From: Mactra quadrangularis
Taxonomy: Eukaryota > Mollusca > Bivalvia > Venerida > Mactridae
Reading direction: 5' to 3'
Length of the DNA: 64,000 nucleotides
Assembly (NCBI GenBank): GCA_025267735.1
Contig: CM046301.1
Location: 54,765,872-54,829,871, forward strand
Shown here: positions 51,360 through 63,133 of the stretch, in pieces
How the letters are laid out: every line of letters starts with the position of its first letter
Numbering within the stretch: position 1 is the first letter of the stretch
Made by a program: the position numbers and the translations under genes
The notes under the pieces: generated by a model
Told to the model about the DNA's origin: nothing
Seen by the model: the letters and a program-made list of their open reading frames with translations, nothing else
Databases searched by the model: none

Positions 51360-51597
51360 GTGTGGGGTTTTTTAACGTCGTATTCAACACATATTTAGGT
51401 CATATATACGACGGCAAGCTCTTCCTACTATAAGTTTCCTGGACACTCTTCTATCACCAGTACTAACTTACCCTACATGTGTGTACCACGAGGCCGACAA
51501 CTCATGTATAGGGTATGACCTACAGCGACCGGGCTCGAACACACAATCTCCGGATTCGAAGTCAGACATGCTAACCACTACGCCACGGCCGCGGCTT
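51360..51597 (-). mobile_element. tRNA-derived SINE
   Basis: On the minus strand the head reads as a tRNA-like pol III promoter: A box TGGCGTAGTGG (complement of 51575-51585) and B box GTTCGAGCCC (complement of 51531-51540). It is followed by a non-tRNA body and a 3' end resembling TTGAATACGACGTTAAAAAA. The plus-strand 61-codon frame at 51481 is a shadow of it. A second, internally deleted member lies at 63424. It has no coding capacity and would depend on a LINE. Confidence 0.8.
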
Positions 51598-52429
51598 TTA
51601 CCTTCCTACAAAATCCCGAAAACCGACTTCTACATGACCATAATTATGGAGAAAAATCATTATTAAACCATGATGATTCCCAAAGATCGAAGTGATTTGC
51701 TAAGATCAAGATTTTAGCGATTGTTTTCAATTGCCGTTCTATTGTAATGTACATAAAATCAATTATGAGCAAAATGTTTGATGGCTGTACAACATAAAGT
51801 TAATATTCACTAACGGTATTGATAAACTGGATTAGGAGGTGACTTGAATCAATTACAACGGACTAAAATACACCAGATGTCACCATTGCTATTGAAAATG
51901 AATTCTTTTGTAAATACACTATGAGATAACATACAAGCCACGTTGATGTAGACACGTTGTATTGGACAGAGGTATTATTGTTAGAAGACATAGCAACATG
52001 ATAAAACATCATCTATATACTTATTAAATAATGTGACGTGTATCTTGTTAAAATATGGTATATTTGGATTTTCTGATGAAATATAACTCATATTTATCAA
52101 CAATAAAAGGAGTTGGATAAGAAATTATTTATCAGTTTTTAGCACTTAGCACTTAGTACGGTATAAACCAAGGATGGAAATACTCCGAGTGCTCAACATG
52201 ATAAACATACGAACTTTCCTAACTATGTTAATACTATGCTCACATATAAGGTAATTATAGTACATTACGCTTTAATATACATGGACTTAACTTTTGATAA
52301 ATTTGAAGTTTTTATTAAACTTTTAAAGATTACAATTTCTATTTGGTTTTCAATAGTATCACACACCTTTATGATAAACGATGATAATATGAGAAAATAA
52401 ATGGAGAATTCTATATAGTGAATATGGGT
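51598..52429. other. AT-rich intergenic, no gene seen
   Basis: Only chance frames and a small AGCACTTAGCACTTAG direct repeat near 52141. Confidence 0.5.
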
Positions 52430-52790
52430 TCGGTTTTGTTCACAAATAATTATAATATTATAGCCATGGTCACAACTAATTTTATGGCTATTTTGTTCAC
52501 AACTTATTATATTGATATTTTGTTCACAACTAATTATATGCTTTTTTAGTTCACAAATCATTTTATGGCGATTTTGTTCACAGATAATTATATGGCTATT
52601 TTGCTCACAAATAATTATATGGCTATTTTGCTCACAAATAATTATATGGCTATTTTGCTCACAAATAATTATATGGCTATTTTGCTCACAGATAATTATA
52701 TGGCTATTTTGCTCACAAATAATTATATGGCTACTGCGTTCACAAATAATTGTAAGGGTATTTTGTTTACAAATAACTTTAAGACTGTTT
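52430..52790 (+). repeat. 27-bp minisatellite, about 13 units
   Basis: The unit ATAATTATATGGCTATTTTG plus CTCACAA repeats at 27-bp intervals. It is nearly perfect at about 52580-52735 and degenerates on both sides. Because 27 is a multiple of three, each unit gives nine codons and overlapping frames of 80-98 codons appear on both strands. These are by-products and not genes. There are no unique spacers, so it is not a CRISPR array. Confidence 0.9.
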
Positions 52791-53200
52791 CGATGCTAGA
52801 GTCGTAGATTTGTCACATGCACAGTTCGTATACATGACTTTAACCGTGTACTTTCTGAACAGTTAAGTCTTTGATAAATGTCGAGGAATAAAGTCGACCA
52901 TACCTTTGTAACGGGTAGCTCAATATACACGTGCTTTATAAACATAATACATTTACACATAAACGTACAAAATACTGTTTTCCATTTGTAGATCTATAGC
53001 ATTGTTGTGTTTTCTTGGTGCACCAAACATTTGGGCAGCATAATATTATAATATTAATACTAATATATATAAAAAATCTTACGATAATTTTACTATACAA
53101 TATAGGATTTACGACAAAAATCGGTCGTAAGACGCTTATAATACGGGCTCCTGATATTAATTATTTTAGTGTAAATATCCAAGTATCTCATTTTATAGTA
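52791..53200. other. AT-rich intergenic, no gene seen
   Basis: No repeat, RNA gene or coding exon recognised. Ends with TA immediately before the inverted-repeat element. Confidence 0.5.
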
Positions 53201-54200
53201 TGTCGGCCCAGTTGAGAAAAACGTCTAAAAATGTGGTTCGCTGTACTCATCGGTATATCAGCAATATTTTGATGGTTTTTTATAGAAAAAATTGTGCTCT
53301 TTACGAATTTGCCAGGTGATTTTTCAAATTTTGGGGCAGGAAATTGCTATTGGCCAAAAACCGATGACGTCACTAATTTCTAAAAATTCGCCTTTAAACT
53401 TTAAAAACGCATTGCGCGCTTATTTGTCATGTTTCGAACAAATAAATTTAGTTCTAAATAATGATATGCTTCGACTGTAAGATTTTGTAAATGTTTTGAA
53501 AATTATCGGGTGCTGGAAGCACTGATCATCAAAACAAGTGATTACGTCACATTTTTAACAAGTTCCGAGATATAACTTTCAAACGTCATTAATTCTATGT
53601 TCTAAATTATTTTTTTAACAATCGAATGTACGGAAGAATTGACCATACCATGAATATAAAAAATATATATTAGAACTATACTTGACGAAAAAACATTAGC
53701 AAATATCAGCTCCCTAACCAACCCTTACCAGTCACAGTTTTGTATATAGTCCTGCAGTAAAATGCCATATTCAAGGTGAACCCTGTACTTGAGTCCACAC
53801 AAAGATATTTTGCAGTTTATATGTCTTTGAATGGTGCTGAATGAGAATCCGAGTAATGACACCCTATGTTACTTGAATAATTTGCATAATATGCAAATTA
53901 AGTCCGCCATTATCGAAATTCCGTTTTTCCCTAATAACACAATAACCAACTTAGATAGGAATTTAAAATAAGTCTCCATACCCATGTTTTCATGGTCTAT
54001 CTATCATATGGTACCAATTTCAGCTTGATCAAATCATTTAAATATGCAAATTTATGCAAATGAGGTATTTTACTGAATACAATATTCGGGTTTTCTATAC
54101 ATTAAAAAGTCCTTTGTTTTTGTTTGCATATTTTGAGTAACATTTGGTTATGTAATGTTATTTTTGTACGTTTTAGACACACATATAACAAATGATAATA
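53201..54200 (+). repeat. Left outer arm of the palindrome
   Basis: Inverted copy of the right outer arm. It includes the landmarks CCGATGACGTCACTAATTTC and TTTGCATAATATGCAAATTA. Differences from the other arm are single bases and small indels, for example AGGAAATTGC here against AGGAAGATGC there. Confidence 0.75.
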
Positions 54201-54605
54201 TTTAACCAGTAAATGATGACTTTATGATATGCAAAATATTCAAATTACATTATAAGTTGAAGGAGTTGCACTATTTGTTCTCTTGCATGGTGATACGTAT
54301 ATTTTTGCCATTTTCTATCATACTGTTGAGGCTTGGAAAATTTTGATGCAGTTTATTTCACTTTGAACAAAGCTGATTAAGAAGCTAAGTGATGCAAACA
54401 TGTCATCCTTAATTAATTTGCATAATTTAGTCCGCCAATACCGAAATTCAATTTTCGCTTATAACACAATAACCAATTACATGTATGATAAAATTTCAAA
54501 ATCTGTGTCTGCACCTATGTTTTGGTGTCTAGCTATCATATGATACCACATTTAAAATGATCAGATGATTGTATATATGCAAATGTATGCAAATTAGTTA
54601 TTTCA
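53870..54605 (+). repeat. Diverged direct repeats inside the left arm
   Basis: Two related blocks about 530 bp apart (about 53880-54065 and 54415-54600) share GTCCGCC, ATAACACAATAACCAA, ATCATATG and paired ATGCAAAT octamers. Their inverted counterparts lie at about 57430-57605 and 56890-57070. The outer pair is much more alike between arms than the inner pair. Confidence 0.55.
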
Positions 54606-55339
54606 AGTGTACTGTTTTTCGAGTTTATGATTTACATTCAAATTTAAGTACTTCAACATATGAGTTTTTGCCTAACATACACTAGTAATTTTGTAATGCT
54701 TAACTTTTGTGTATCATTGTTGTCAAACAAATGATTATAATATGCCAATCTGCCTCGTTGACTCAAAGTCATTTTGTATGACACAATGCGTAAATAAATT
54801 GAATTAAAATAAATACATGCTCTTATTTGATGGAAATAAGGTATTGTCTTACATTTTCTCTTTATTCCACCATGAATTGTAAAACAAAATTTACTATTAA
54901 ATGCTATCATGTTTTCCGCTTGTAATCATGTATATATTATACAGATTCAATTTGAATTTCAACTAGTTATCCATGCCAATTAACTAAACCGAGCAATCTG
55001 TCAATTGCGACTGAATTTTTGCTCAGATGGATTTCAATATTTGGAATGTCCACATAGATCATGGGACCAGTCATATACCAATCATAATCAATGTAATAAT
55101 ATTAAATGAATGTTTAACTTATTTCCGTACATAGCCTGCTATTACCATAATAGGCAACATATGCGAATAATATAAATGTTTAAGATGAGTTTTATTAAAA
55201 AATTTTCGTTTGCACACACTGTTGTATGAATTTTGATTTGGTGAGCCGTTAAGCCAAAATCAAGAATTGGAACATGAATTAATTTTACAGTACATCTTCA
55301 GTTGCTCGTAAAATTGAAGCCACTGAATTCAAAACCATT

Positions 55340-56101
55340 TCGTCGCCTCAATCTAACAATGTCCTATCTTCATTTTTGAAAAAAATGAGATAATCATCCC
55401 AAGTGACTTGTATGACCTTGTTCTAAAAAAGGTTTCGAGACTATATCATGTCAAACAGCCTAATTCGCCAATCGTACATTATCCTATCTCCACACATTTT
55501 CTCTGCTCACAGCGTAAACATTGCTCTATCTCCAGGACATAGATCAATATTTGGGCTGAAAATACTGTTATCCGATCAAAATGAAGTCTTCGTCACTCGT
55601 TTTATGTCCTAATTGACTCTAACAATGCTCTAAGTCCATAGAAGCTCGTTCGAACATTGCTCTATCTCCTTTCGTCCAGTCGGAGTACATAACTTGATTA
55701 TCGTGTTTTTGCTCTCCATTGACATCATATTTTCGGTGTATACCAACATAAATATGTGTGCTGCAACATAGGCAGTGTTACAAACTCAAAATTATAAAAA
55801 ATGTGCACAAATACCATTATAATGTCTTCTTGGAGATGCGCAATGTTAGAACGAGATGCATCAACCAAAATAAGCGAATTTTGATCTATCTCCAAACACA
55901 TTTTTGCAATTTTCAACATTATTATTCATAATATTTCAATCATATTCTTCAAGTATGTGAGGAATAACATTGTAAATGTGCCTACCAAGTCTCATGTCTA
56001 TACAGACTGAAACAACGAAGATATAACCTTTTGAACTTTTGAAGTCGATTTCCCAAAAATAAAAATTTGGTAGTTAGAGCATTGTTAGATTTAGGCGACG
56101 A
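55340..56101. repeat. Central inverted repeat with recurring AACATTGCTCTATCTCC motif
   Basis: The arms CGTCGCCTCAATCTAACAAT (55341-) and its complement (TTGTTAGATTTAGGCGACG, ending 56100) are centred at about 55720, nearly the midpoint of the 5.1-kb palindrome (about 55741). The motif AACAWTGCTCTATCTCC or close variants recurs at about 55353, 55475, 55516, 55619 and 55653 on the plus strand, and inverted at about 55832-55850 and 56075-56090. Confidence 0.5.
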
Positions 56102-57299
56102 TTTTATCATTATGAAGAACATCCTGTCATTGACACAATTTGATCGATATTTTTATTGTAATAGTAGAGGCTGGAAAGTTTTACATATTTGTGTGCATAT
56201 TTGACTTCTCAACTAAGTTAAATGTAAAACATGAAACTACGTGTGTTATCATATGTTATACATAATCATTGCTGCACCATTTTGTCCTTGTATGACTTAA
56301 TTAGTGACTTTAATTTTGACTTATACCTATTATGCATAGTATGTAATTTCAATCAGTTAAATGCATCCTTACATAGTTTCCTTGCAAAATCAGAAAATTG
56401 TTTGCGGGACTTATTTTCATTAAGGCAACTTAAAAATTACGGAAACTATAATTGACAATCTATTTACAGTAAAGGACATGTATGTATTGTATACATAAGA
56501 AGCATTACCTGACCATAGTTTCTTTTATAGAATTTTGTTTTTCTATACAAGAACTTTAACTTATAAAGAGATGAGAGATAAAAATAAACTTTATGCACCT
56601 ATGATAGTCATGATAAAATAAGATCATCAATATAGGTTCACCAATATAAAACGAATCACATACACATGTAATGGACGCATAGGCAAAATGCATAATGTAA
56701 ATGTCTGTCATGAATGATCATTGAGATGCATATATCATGAAAAGTCTTCAAGAGTTTCGAAACTAAATACATACTGGCTAAATGCTTTGTCTTTAATTAT
56801 TTGTAAATTGTCGTAAAACTTTTCATGCTGCAAATCGTAATCTGATAGAGGTCTTTCATTAGTATTAAAATATACCCTCATCCTTATAATTATAATTCAT
56901 AATTTGCATATTCAAATCACCTGATCATGCTGAAGGTGGTATCATATGTTAACTAGACCCTACAAACATGGGCGCTGACACAATTTTTTATCATAATTGG
57001 TTATTATGTTATTATCAAAAAACGGAATTTTGGTGATGGGGAGAGGATAAATTTGCATATTATGCAAATTTTCATAAGGAGGTCATAATTTCCTCACTTG
57101 GTTTCTTAATCGGCATTGTTAGAAGATACAATATCTAAATAAAATAATCCAGGCAAAAAATAATAAAAGAAAATGGCATAACTGTATGTGCAATCTTGAA
57201 ATGTATAAAGGCATAGTCCTACAACAAATATAACTGTATTGACGTGTAATTCAGATATTTTGCATAGCTTAAAATCATCATTCACTGATTAAATAATTC

Positions 57300-58282
57300 C
57301 ATTTGATAAATTTGTATCTAAAACGTACAAAAATAACATTACATAACCAAATGTTACTCAAAATATGCAAACAAAAACAAAGGACTTTTTAATGTATAGA
57401 AAACCCGAATATTGTATTCAGTAAAATACCTCATTTGCATAAATTTGCATATTTAAATGATTTGATCAAGCTGAAATTGGTACCATATGATAGATAGACC
57501 ATGAAAACATGGGTATGGAGGCTTATTTTAAATTCCTATCTAAGTTGGTTAATATGTTATTAGGGAAAAACGGAATTTCGATAATGGCGGACTTAATTTG
57601 CATATTATGCAAATTATTCAAGTAACATAGGGTGTCATTACTCGGATTCTCATTCAGCACCATTCAAAGACATATAAACTGCAAAATATCTTTGTGTGGA
57701 CTCAAGTACAGGGTTCACCTTGAATATGGCATTTTACTGCAGGACTATATACAAAACTGTGACTGGTAAGGGTTGGTTAGGGAGCTGATATTTGCTAATG
57801 ATTTTTCGTCAAGTATAGTTCTAATATATATTTTTTATCTTCATGGTATGGTCAATTCTTCCGTACATACGATTTTTAAAAAATAATTTAGAACATAGAA
57901 GTAATGACGTTTGAAAGTTATATCTCGGAACTTGTTAAAAATGTGACGTAATCACTTGTTTTGATGATCAGTGCTTCCAGCACCCGATAATTTTCAAAAC
58001 ATTTACAAAATCTTACAGTCGAAGCATATCATTATTTAGAACTAAATTTATTTGTTCGAAACATGAAAAATAAGCGCGCAATGCGTTTTTAAAGTTTAAA
58101 GGCGAATTTTTAGAAATTAGTGACGTCATCGGTTTTTGGCCAATAGCATCTTCCTGCCCCAAAATTTGAAAAATCACCTGACAGATTCGTAAAGAGCACA
58201 ATTTTTTCTATAAAAAACCATCAAAATATTGCTGATATACCGATGAGTACAGCGAACCACATTTTTTAGCCTTGGGCCGACA
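57300..58282 (-). repeat. Right outer arm of the palindrome
   Basis: Reverse complement of 53201-54200. The outermost few tens of bases differ (a short indel next to the terminal TGTCGGCCCA), while the next 900 bp or so align nearly base for base. Confidence 0.75.
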
Positions 58283-58579
58283 TATTATTACTGTATAAAC
58301 CGATATTTGATTTTATAATTGTATGTTATTTTTGTGCCTTACAGGACCATGGGAACGGGTACTTTTTGTATTTGTTTATGTTTACATTGTATGTTTGCGC
58401 GAGTGTTATAACAAACCATTTACTTACTTAGTGTACATGTTGTTTGTAATAATTAGGTAGGAAAACGTGTAATGTGTTTCTAATAAACCAATACATGTAT
58501 AACAAACATCATTATTTGAAACAATATAATATACCTAAGATTTTTTTTGTTGCAACGTCTTGGAAACAAAATTAAAGGT
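58283..58579. other. Intergenic, nothing recognised
   Basis: Between the palindrome and the SINE-like relic I see no gene or repeat. Confidence 0.5.
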
Positions 58580-58720
58580 TTATAACACGACGGCCAGCTC
58601 ACCTAGCCTAGTTGTTTATACCTCTCTATAACTAGTGCTCGTGCCACCTTCCACAGGATCGTCAACCACCCAGGGTGTGATCCGACCCCTTTAAAACACT
58701 ATATTCGCGATCCCGTACGT
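58580..58720 (-). mobile_element. Degenerate SINE-like relic
   Basis: The plus strand reads ACACGACGGCCAGCTCACCTA, ACTAGTGCTCGTGCCACC, then CAGGGTGTGATCCGACCCC. These follow, in the same order, the body of the SINE at 51360 (TATACGACGGCAAGCTCTTC, ACCAGTACTAACTTACC, TAGGGTATGACC...). The tRNA head is lost or unrecognisable. Confidence 0.35.
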
Positions 58721-58860
58721 AGTCAACTGCACCCACGGACCCGAGTACAGTTTTACAACCACGTGTTCCCAGATATAGTACCATAAATCTAATTATAAAC
58801 ACTACCAACACATAGCTTGTTTTCTTATTGTTTTTTTTTCAGATATAGTACCACCAAGAC

Positions 58861-58937
58861 ATGAACGGTGCGAACATAAACAGTAAAACCGCTTTGTTGA
58901 TTTATTGTGCCCAAGAACTACATTTTAGTAGAAGAAA
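58861..58937 (+). CDS. Possible upstream exon of the fibrinogen-related gene
   Basis: Preceded by a long T tract and CAG (to 58842), an ATG at 58861 opens 25 codons plus two bases before a GT at 58938 (AAA|GTATAG, a weak donor). Two left-over bases fit the phase of the large exon at 59021, and the intron would be 83 bp. The peptide has no convincing signal sequence. This is inference from splice signals and phase; the real first exon may lie elsewhere. Confidence 0.25.
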
Positions 58938-59020
58938 GTATAGTTCGCCACAGTATTAAAATAAGTGCTTCACTTGTAAAACTGTATAATCATTCATGTC
59001 TGTTAATTTCTAAATTTCAG

Positions 59021-62000
59021 AGCGAAGAAACTGTGTGATGTGCGAGTATGGTATTTGAACATATTCACAGCTGATATATTCAATAGAGACATGACAGAGG
59101 AACAGTTATCGCTTAGAGAAAACATAGAGGGTTTCGTGCTGAATGCAGCTGATAATAGAAACTCAAAAATGGTTGACTGCAATACTTTATATATGTACAA
59201 CGAAATGCTCAAAGAACAATTTGATTATGAAGGATTGCCATTAAAGGAAACTGATAGTGATCAATTAGCAAACACAAACAATGATCGATTATCTAAAAGT
59301 GAAAATATAAATACTGATAGTGAGGACAAAGACGAAGATGAGACAAACGAGTCCAGTGATAAGTACCAAAATATACATGATACCACCGAATACGATAATA
59401 CAGGTGAGGATAGTGCATCGTTAAATGACTCAGATTTATCAGACATTCATTCTGATGAATCCGATAACACAGATTTCGATGAAATACAAACAGGCAATGA
59501 TTATGATGTCGATAAAACTGACAGAGACAATGAAGAGATAGTCGAAATGAAGAATACTTATTACAACTCAGAGACAATCAACGAATCATCACGGAATACT
59601 TTTAAACATAAACCTATTCCATTAGGTGTTTGCTGGGCATTTGGTTGTTCTAAATATGATATGCTTATTCCAGAAGGTGATCAATATGGTACAAAAAATG
59701 TAGATTATTCACTAGGAACACATGCGAAGAACCGTAAATTACAGCTAAAGAAAAATAAGAGAAGGTTTGATTCAGAAAACAAATGCACACTTCTAATTTT
59801 TTACGAAACTTTATTCAGAAATATTCATTGTTTGAATAATTACTCACTAGAATCAGAACACTCTCCGAGTTCTCGTAACTCTGAAAGAATTGTTGAGCAG
59901 ATGGATAACCAAAATACAGCTGGAAGTTCTGAACCTGATAAAAAAGACCAATCAATTACCAAATCTTTAGACGAAGAAATGGAAGCACATGACTATGTTG
60001 ATGGACAAAATATGCACATTGCTACTAATGAAGATACTTTTAATTCTGAACAAACAGAAAATACAATTTTAGAAGACGATTTTAGTGATGAATTATTTTG
60101 GGATGACTTCGATGATGAAAATAATGATAATACGGATACCAATGAGGAAAACGTCGTTACAGAGAATATCATTCCCAATCATTCATCATCTCTTAAAAAT
60201 AAAGATACTAACCACAGGAAGAATACCTTGTCAAAAGACAAAAATGAAGCTGAATCGACGAAAGAAACAATCAACTCGTTAAAAGAATTTGAAGACTTGA
60301 TAGAACGCAGGGCAACTAAGTATTTCATGAAAATTCAAAATTTGGAGGTTATGATAATGAAATTAGAAAATAAGTTACTTTCAGAAGCTATGGGAAAACA
60401 AAACTATTCATCAACAATTACAAAACTTGAAAATCATATTCTGAAACTAGAGAATGAATTGCTGAAAATAAATAAAAACTACCAGACGTTGCAAGAAGAA
60501 GCAGACACTATGAGCAAAAGACAAAATAAATACTTAGAATTAGCATACAAACAGACACACGATGAAAATCGGGAGTTGCCTGACTATTCTTCCAAAAGCA
60601 AAGAGTTAATTACTCAGCACCAATCAAAGTTACAAGAGCTAGCATTCGTACTAAAAAATCAGTCAAGAGCTATGCTTATGATGCAAGAAAAATTTGAAAA
60701 CCTCGAAGAACAAAATCGACAACTTCATCAGATGGTTATGAACCAAACAATTTTCATGACAACTATTATCAAAACCGTGCAAGATTTGTCCGAGCAAAAT
60801 ATTCTGAACCAGAAAGAAATTATGGCTTTGAGAAAAATGATTGACGAAAAAGAAATAGCATCGAAAACAAATAGCCAAAAAGATTCACAATTAAATATTA
60901 TTGATGAACTTGAATCATTATTGTTTCAAAATAGAAATGAAAATAGTTACTCCCCTCAGAAAGACAAAAAAACAATTAAGGTTGATGAATTTGAACCATC
61001 TGAAAAACATTTAGAAAACGAAGTGATGAGGACAAATGCAAACACAAATAAAGACATGGTCTCCAGTTGGTGCCCTAAGTCAGCCAACTCATGTCCACAA
61101 TGTCAAATGATCTCAGTTACAAAAACTAACTGCATTCCATTTCAGTTTATCATATGGTCAAGTGATATACTAAGGAATGACTATGCGCAAAACCTAGCAG
61201 AAGACAAAACTGTAAGTAAAACAGAAAGTCAATATGGTCAACATAAAGAAGATACAAAAACAAAACCCGACCCGGACAGAGAAGAACAGAAGCAGGACAT
61301 AGTAGATTTATCTAATGCCAAAGCTGTATTGGAATCGCATGATGAAGGTACTTCTGCAGAGTCAAAATATACATATAAGGAACAAGACGACTACGACGAA
61401 AACAAGGATGAATCAGATAATGATAGGGCTTCAAAGACAGACGATGGAAACCAAAATATACAATTGCAAACAGAGTCAAACAGTGAATCTAAACCTGATG
61501 ATAGACAAGCATTATATCAACTAGTAGGCTACGATAAAGAGGGCAAGCCAGTGTATAAAATGCAAAACATTGAAGAAGATAAACCTACACCAGAAGCTGA
61601 AAAGCAAACAAACAATGAAGAAACTAATGATAACATTAACACTAAAGACAAATCAAATATTATCAATGACAAACACATTGAGTCAGATCCTAATAATGTA
61701 CAAGACGAAAAGCAAAATATTGTTGATGATAAATCGACAGTTTCGACAGAACAAGACGATTTACTTTCGTTAAAACAAACTGAAAGCGAAAGTAAAGAAG
61801 CTACTGAAGTAAAAGGAGTATTAAATGAAAATAGTATGTCACAAAACTCCGACACGAACACAAATCATAAACAGTCTCAAGATGAGCACGTTGATGATAA
61901 CACCAAAACAGCTCAACTAGTTGATAATAACAGTTCTAATGAAATAAAAGATAAAGTGTTGGAACAAAATGACGATGCTTCAAAACCTGACAAAGACGAG

Positions 62001-62454
62001 TTGATAATTCAAGAAAAGGACAATGAAGCAAACCCTGGAGAAAAGAAATCTGACAATATTGAAACAGTCACTAAAGATGAAAATTCAAATAGCATGAAAA
62101 TGAGTGAAACTAAAGATAATACCGAAAAATCTGGAGTAAAGGATTCAGATAAACTGCACAATAAGGAACAAATACCAAAGGAAGTTAAAAAAGAAAATGT
62201 CATGCCAGACTCTGACAATGGCAAAGGTAACAAACAAGATACCAATAAAGATGTACAAAATACAACCAGTAAAGCAAATGATAATAAAGCACAAGAAAAA
62301 GTTGAAACAAGTAAAAAAGGCACTGGTGTGAAGGACATTAAGAAAAACGAGACATCAAGTAGTACAAATTCTAAGGAGTCAGAATCCAAATCAAAAGAAA
62401 AGAAGGTGCCACAATATCTCAAGACAAACACAGGAAGGCAGTCTGAAGCTAAAG
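59021..62454 (+). CDS. Fibrinogen-related protein, giant acidic/coiled-coil exon
   Basis: It opens after a good acceptor (TTTCTAAATTTCAG, 59007-59020), stays open for over 1140 codons and ends at the donor AAAG|GTAACT. Without splicing it would stop at 62471. Counting from the GTG at 59040: residues 80-180 are Asp/Glu/Ser/Asn-rich; about 340-375 is an acidic block; about 414-602 is a heptad-rich coiled coil (KLENHILKLENELLK and following); about 700-1140 is Lys/Asp/Glu/Asn/Ser-rich and probably disordered. A Met at 59091 (MTEEQ) is an alternative start. The exon joins in frame to a fibrinogen domain. Coiled coil plus C-terminal fibrinogen domain is the plan of ficolins, angiopoietins and molluscan FREPs, where the coil oligomerises the binding domain. 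The long acidic tracts are not usual there. No signal peptide is visible in this exon, so secretion is unproven. Confidence 0.8.
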
Positions 62455-62944
62455 GTAACTCTTTTTTGTAAGATAATTTGCAACATTGATCATACTTTGT
62501 AACATATTTATCGTATGATAGAGAAATATATCATGATGCCGAGAACTATAAAAATCATATTATTTTGTCATACATTATATTGAATTGCATGTAGTATGTT
62601 TAAGAAAAAATGGACAAGAATCATGCACAAATATGAAAAAAATTAACATAAACTTGACAATGGGTCAAGCACATTGCATGCAGACAAATTAGAACATTTT
62701 CAATATTGCTTTGCTAGTTCGAGTTCAAGACTAATACATGTAATGAATTTTGTTATGATAAAATTTAAAGACCATTCTCATGCAAACTATTTATTGAATC
62801 AAGCAATTTCAGTCACAAAATCTGCGACTAGTCCTATTTTAGAACTATGGTCCGACTTTTTAAGACTGTCAAGGACTGACTGCAGCGTATATAAGAAATC
62901 TGTCACAATTGTAGCTTGATAGCCCATCAACTCTTTCATTTCAG
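62455..62944 (+). other. Intron between the acidic exon and the fibrinogen domain
   Basis: GTAACT donor and CTCTTTCATTTCAG acceptor, 490 bp, phase 1. The 81-codon frame at 62674-62919 lies inside it and has no support. Confidence 0.75.
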
Positions 62945-63133
62945 ATTGTTATGATCACTACTCTAGAGGTGATAGAAGAGATGGTATATATAAAATAAAA
63001 CCAATAGCTAGTGAAAAATCTATAGAAGTATTTTGTGATATGCGTAAAGGTGGTTGGACTGTGATACAGAGAAGACAAGATGGTAGCACTAACTTCTTCC
63101 AAGATTGGGACAACTACAAGAAAGGATTTGGAG
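62945..63133 (+). CDS. Fibrinogen C-terminal domain, first exon
   Basis: With the G from the previous exon it reads DCYDHYSRGDRRDGIYKIKP, then VFCDMRKGGWTVIQRRQDGS, then a WDNYKKGFG ending. This is the canonical start of a fibrinogen-related domain: the first disulphide pair Cys (DC and FC), GGWTVIQRR and YKxGFG. The exon ends at GAG|GTATGG in phase 1. The domain normally binds carbohydrate or acetylated ligands and acts outside the cell in innate recognition or development. The calcium and ligand sites lie in later exons outside this window. Confidence 0.92.

Larger units (their letters stand above)
53201..58282. mobile_element. 5.1-kb palindromic element with long inverted arms
   Basis: It begins TGTCGGCCCA and ends with the exact complement TGGGCCGACA, with TA on each side (53199-53200 and 58283-58284). 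The outer arms (about 53201-54200 and 57300-58282) match with only scattered differences, and weaker inverted similarity continues inward to about 54600 and 56890. No transposase is seen in the spacer. This suggests a non-autonomous TIR or foldback element with long arms; an ordinary inverted duplication is the alternative. The 62-codon frames at 53292 (+) and 58013 (-) are the same arm sequence read twice. Confidence 0.7.

Noticed and set aside
51531..51597. Functional tRNA gene from the A and B boxes
   Set aside because: The boxes are intact but the sequence does not fold into a full cloverleaf and continues into a SINE body with a second family member.
51481..51666. 61-codon plus-strand frame
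   Set aside because: Antisense of the tRNA-derived SINE.
52430..52790. CRISPR-like regular repeats
   Set aside because: Units are contiguous with no unique spacers, and the window is eukaryotic.
52512..52807. Overlapping 80-98 codon frames with repeated nonapeptides
   Set aside because: They are generated by the 27-bp minisatellite period. There is no independent coding signal and both strands are open for the same reason.
53292..53480. 62-codon frame present twice, at 53292 (+) and 58013 (-)
   Set aside because: It is the same inverted-arm sequence read on both arms. It has no protein-like conservation, and the differences between copies do not favour coding.
62009..62431. 140-codon minus-strand frame within the acidic exon
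   Set aside because: It is an antisense shadow of Lys/Glu/Asp/Ser codons, giving Phe/Leu/Ser-rich translation. The plus strand splices to a fibrinogen domain.
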